NCBI GenBank assembly: GCA_045589215.1
Contig: JAZNOQ010000074.1
Coordinates: 1 to 5,704, forward strand
DNA from: JAZNOQ01 sp045589215
GTDB taxonomy: Bacteria; Bacillota; Clostridia; Oscillospirales; CAG-272
Direction of reading: 5' to 3'
Length of the DNA: 5,704 nucleotides
Shown: one piece after another, positions 5,521 to 5,704 of the stretch
Position numbering within the stretch: the stretch's first letter is position 1
How the letters are laid out: every line of letters begins with the position of its first letter
Made by a program: the position numbers and the translations under genes
The notes under the pieces: generated by a model
The model's input: only the letters and a program-made list of their open reading frames with translations
What the model was told of the DNA's origin: nothing
Database searches by the model: none

Positions 5521-5704
5521 TGTCTCCTGCCGTGTCATGCCACCCCACGCCGTCATCCTGAGCGGAGGCGACGGGGAACGAAGCGAGCGCAATGAATGAC
5601 ACCACGGTGCGGTGGTAGGGGGCGGCGCCTCGACGACGCGTTCGGGGATTGGCTGCGGATTTGTTCGTAGGGCGGTTAGAAGGCTCTCCCTATGGGAGAG
5701 CTCC
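5521..5704. repeat. Intergenic palindromic sequence resembling dispersed repeats; no gene seen
   Basis: No open frame with a ribosome binding site was found in the last 184 bases. The stretch holds inverted motifs: TGTCAT (5533-5538) facing ATGACA (5596-5601), GTCAT (5552-5556) facing ATGAC (5596-5600), and ACCAC/GTGGT (5601-5605 and 5612-5616). The core GTCATCCTGAGCGGAGGCGA resembles a 'GTCAT(T/C)CTGAGCG' motif I recall as widespread between genes in Clostridia and other bacteria. The copy number in this genome cannot be seen from one window. Confidence 0.55.
5683..5701. repeat. Perfect 8-bp inverted repeat at the right edge
   Basis: GCTCTCCC (5683-5690), a TAT loop, GGGAGAGC (5694-5701). 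It has the form of the head of a palindromic dispersed repeat (a '..GGCTCTCCC..GGGAGAGC..' type known from Clostridia), which may continue past the window. There is no T tract in view, so it is not called a terminator. Confidence 0.6.

Noticed and set aside
4991..5605. A 205-codon N-terminal extension of the rhamnosidase-like frame
   Set aside because: It crosses the operon promoter and runs antisense through secG, lacks a ribosome binding site, and its translation does not look like a GH78 N-terminus. The ATG at 4990 with AAAGGA is the clear start.
5552..5704. CRISPR array or tRNA in the repeat-rich right end
   Set aside because: No regularly spaced direct repeats and no cloverleaf-like sequence with TTC-type T-arm; only short inverted repeats are present.

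Overview
The window looks like a piece of a Bacillota (probably class Clostridia, gut-type) chromosome. The support is strong AGGAGG-type ribosome binding sites, sigma-A promoters with extended -10 elements, a stand-alone secG of Gram-positive type, short lipoproteins with an N-terminal MKK and a Cys-rich signal peptide, and palindromic intergenic repeats of the kind scattered through Oscillospiraceae-like genomes. The taxonomic placement is inference; no marker gene fixes it.

The layout is one minus-strand block and one plus-strand gene. On the minus strand, reading right to left, a promoter at 5051-5079 drives a predicted two-gene operon. Its first gene (4990-2882) encodes a GH78-type alpha-L-rhamnosidase-like enzyme with no signal peptide. 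Its second (2867-1149) encodes a polytopic membrane protein with a soluble C-terminal domain that resembles GT-C type glycosyltransferases. About 80 bases past this operon an extended -10 promoter (1041-1069) starts a second minus-strand unit. It has a leader of about 165 nt followed by two tandem, paralogous small lipoprotein genes (869-237, then 188 to the window edge, cut off).

The leader contains an intrinsic terminator (904-949) in front of the first lipoprotein start codon. It also holds an upstream segment that can pair with the terminator's 5' arm, which is the architecture of a transcription attenuator. No known riboswitch class was recognised. This is the most interesting signal in the window.

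On the plus strand, secG (5211-5450) is expressed divergently from the rhamnosidase operon out of a compact 220-base intergenic region holding both promoters and two palindromes placed like operators. It ends at a strong terminator (5473-5520). The remaining bases (5521-5704) hold palindromic sequence that looks like dispersed repeats and no supportable gene.

Base composition is uneven. The lipoprotein region is clearly more AT-rich than the rhamnosidase/membrane-protein operon (hand counts: 22 G+C of 60 at 241-300; 39 of 60 at 1681-1740), so the lipoprotein cassette may have a different history from its neighbours.
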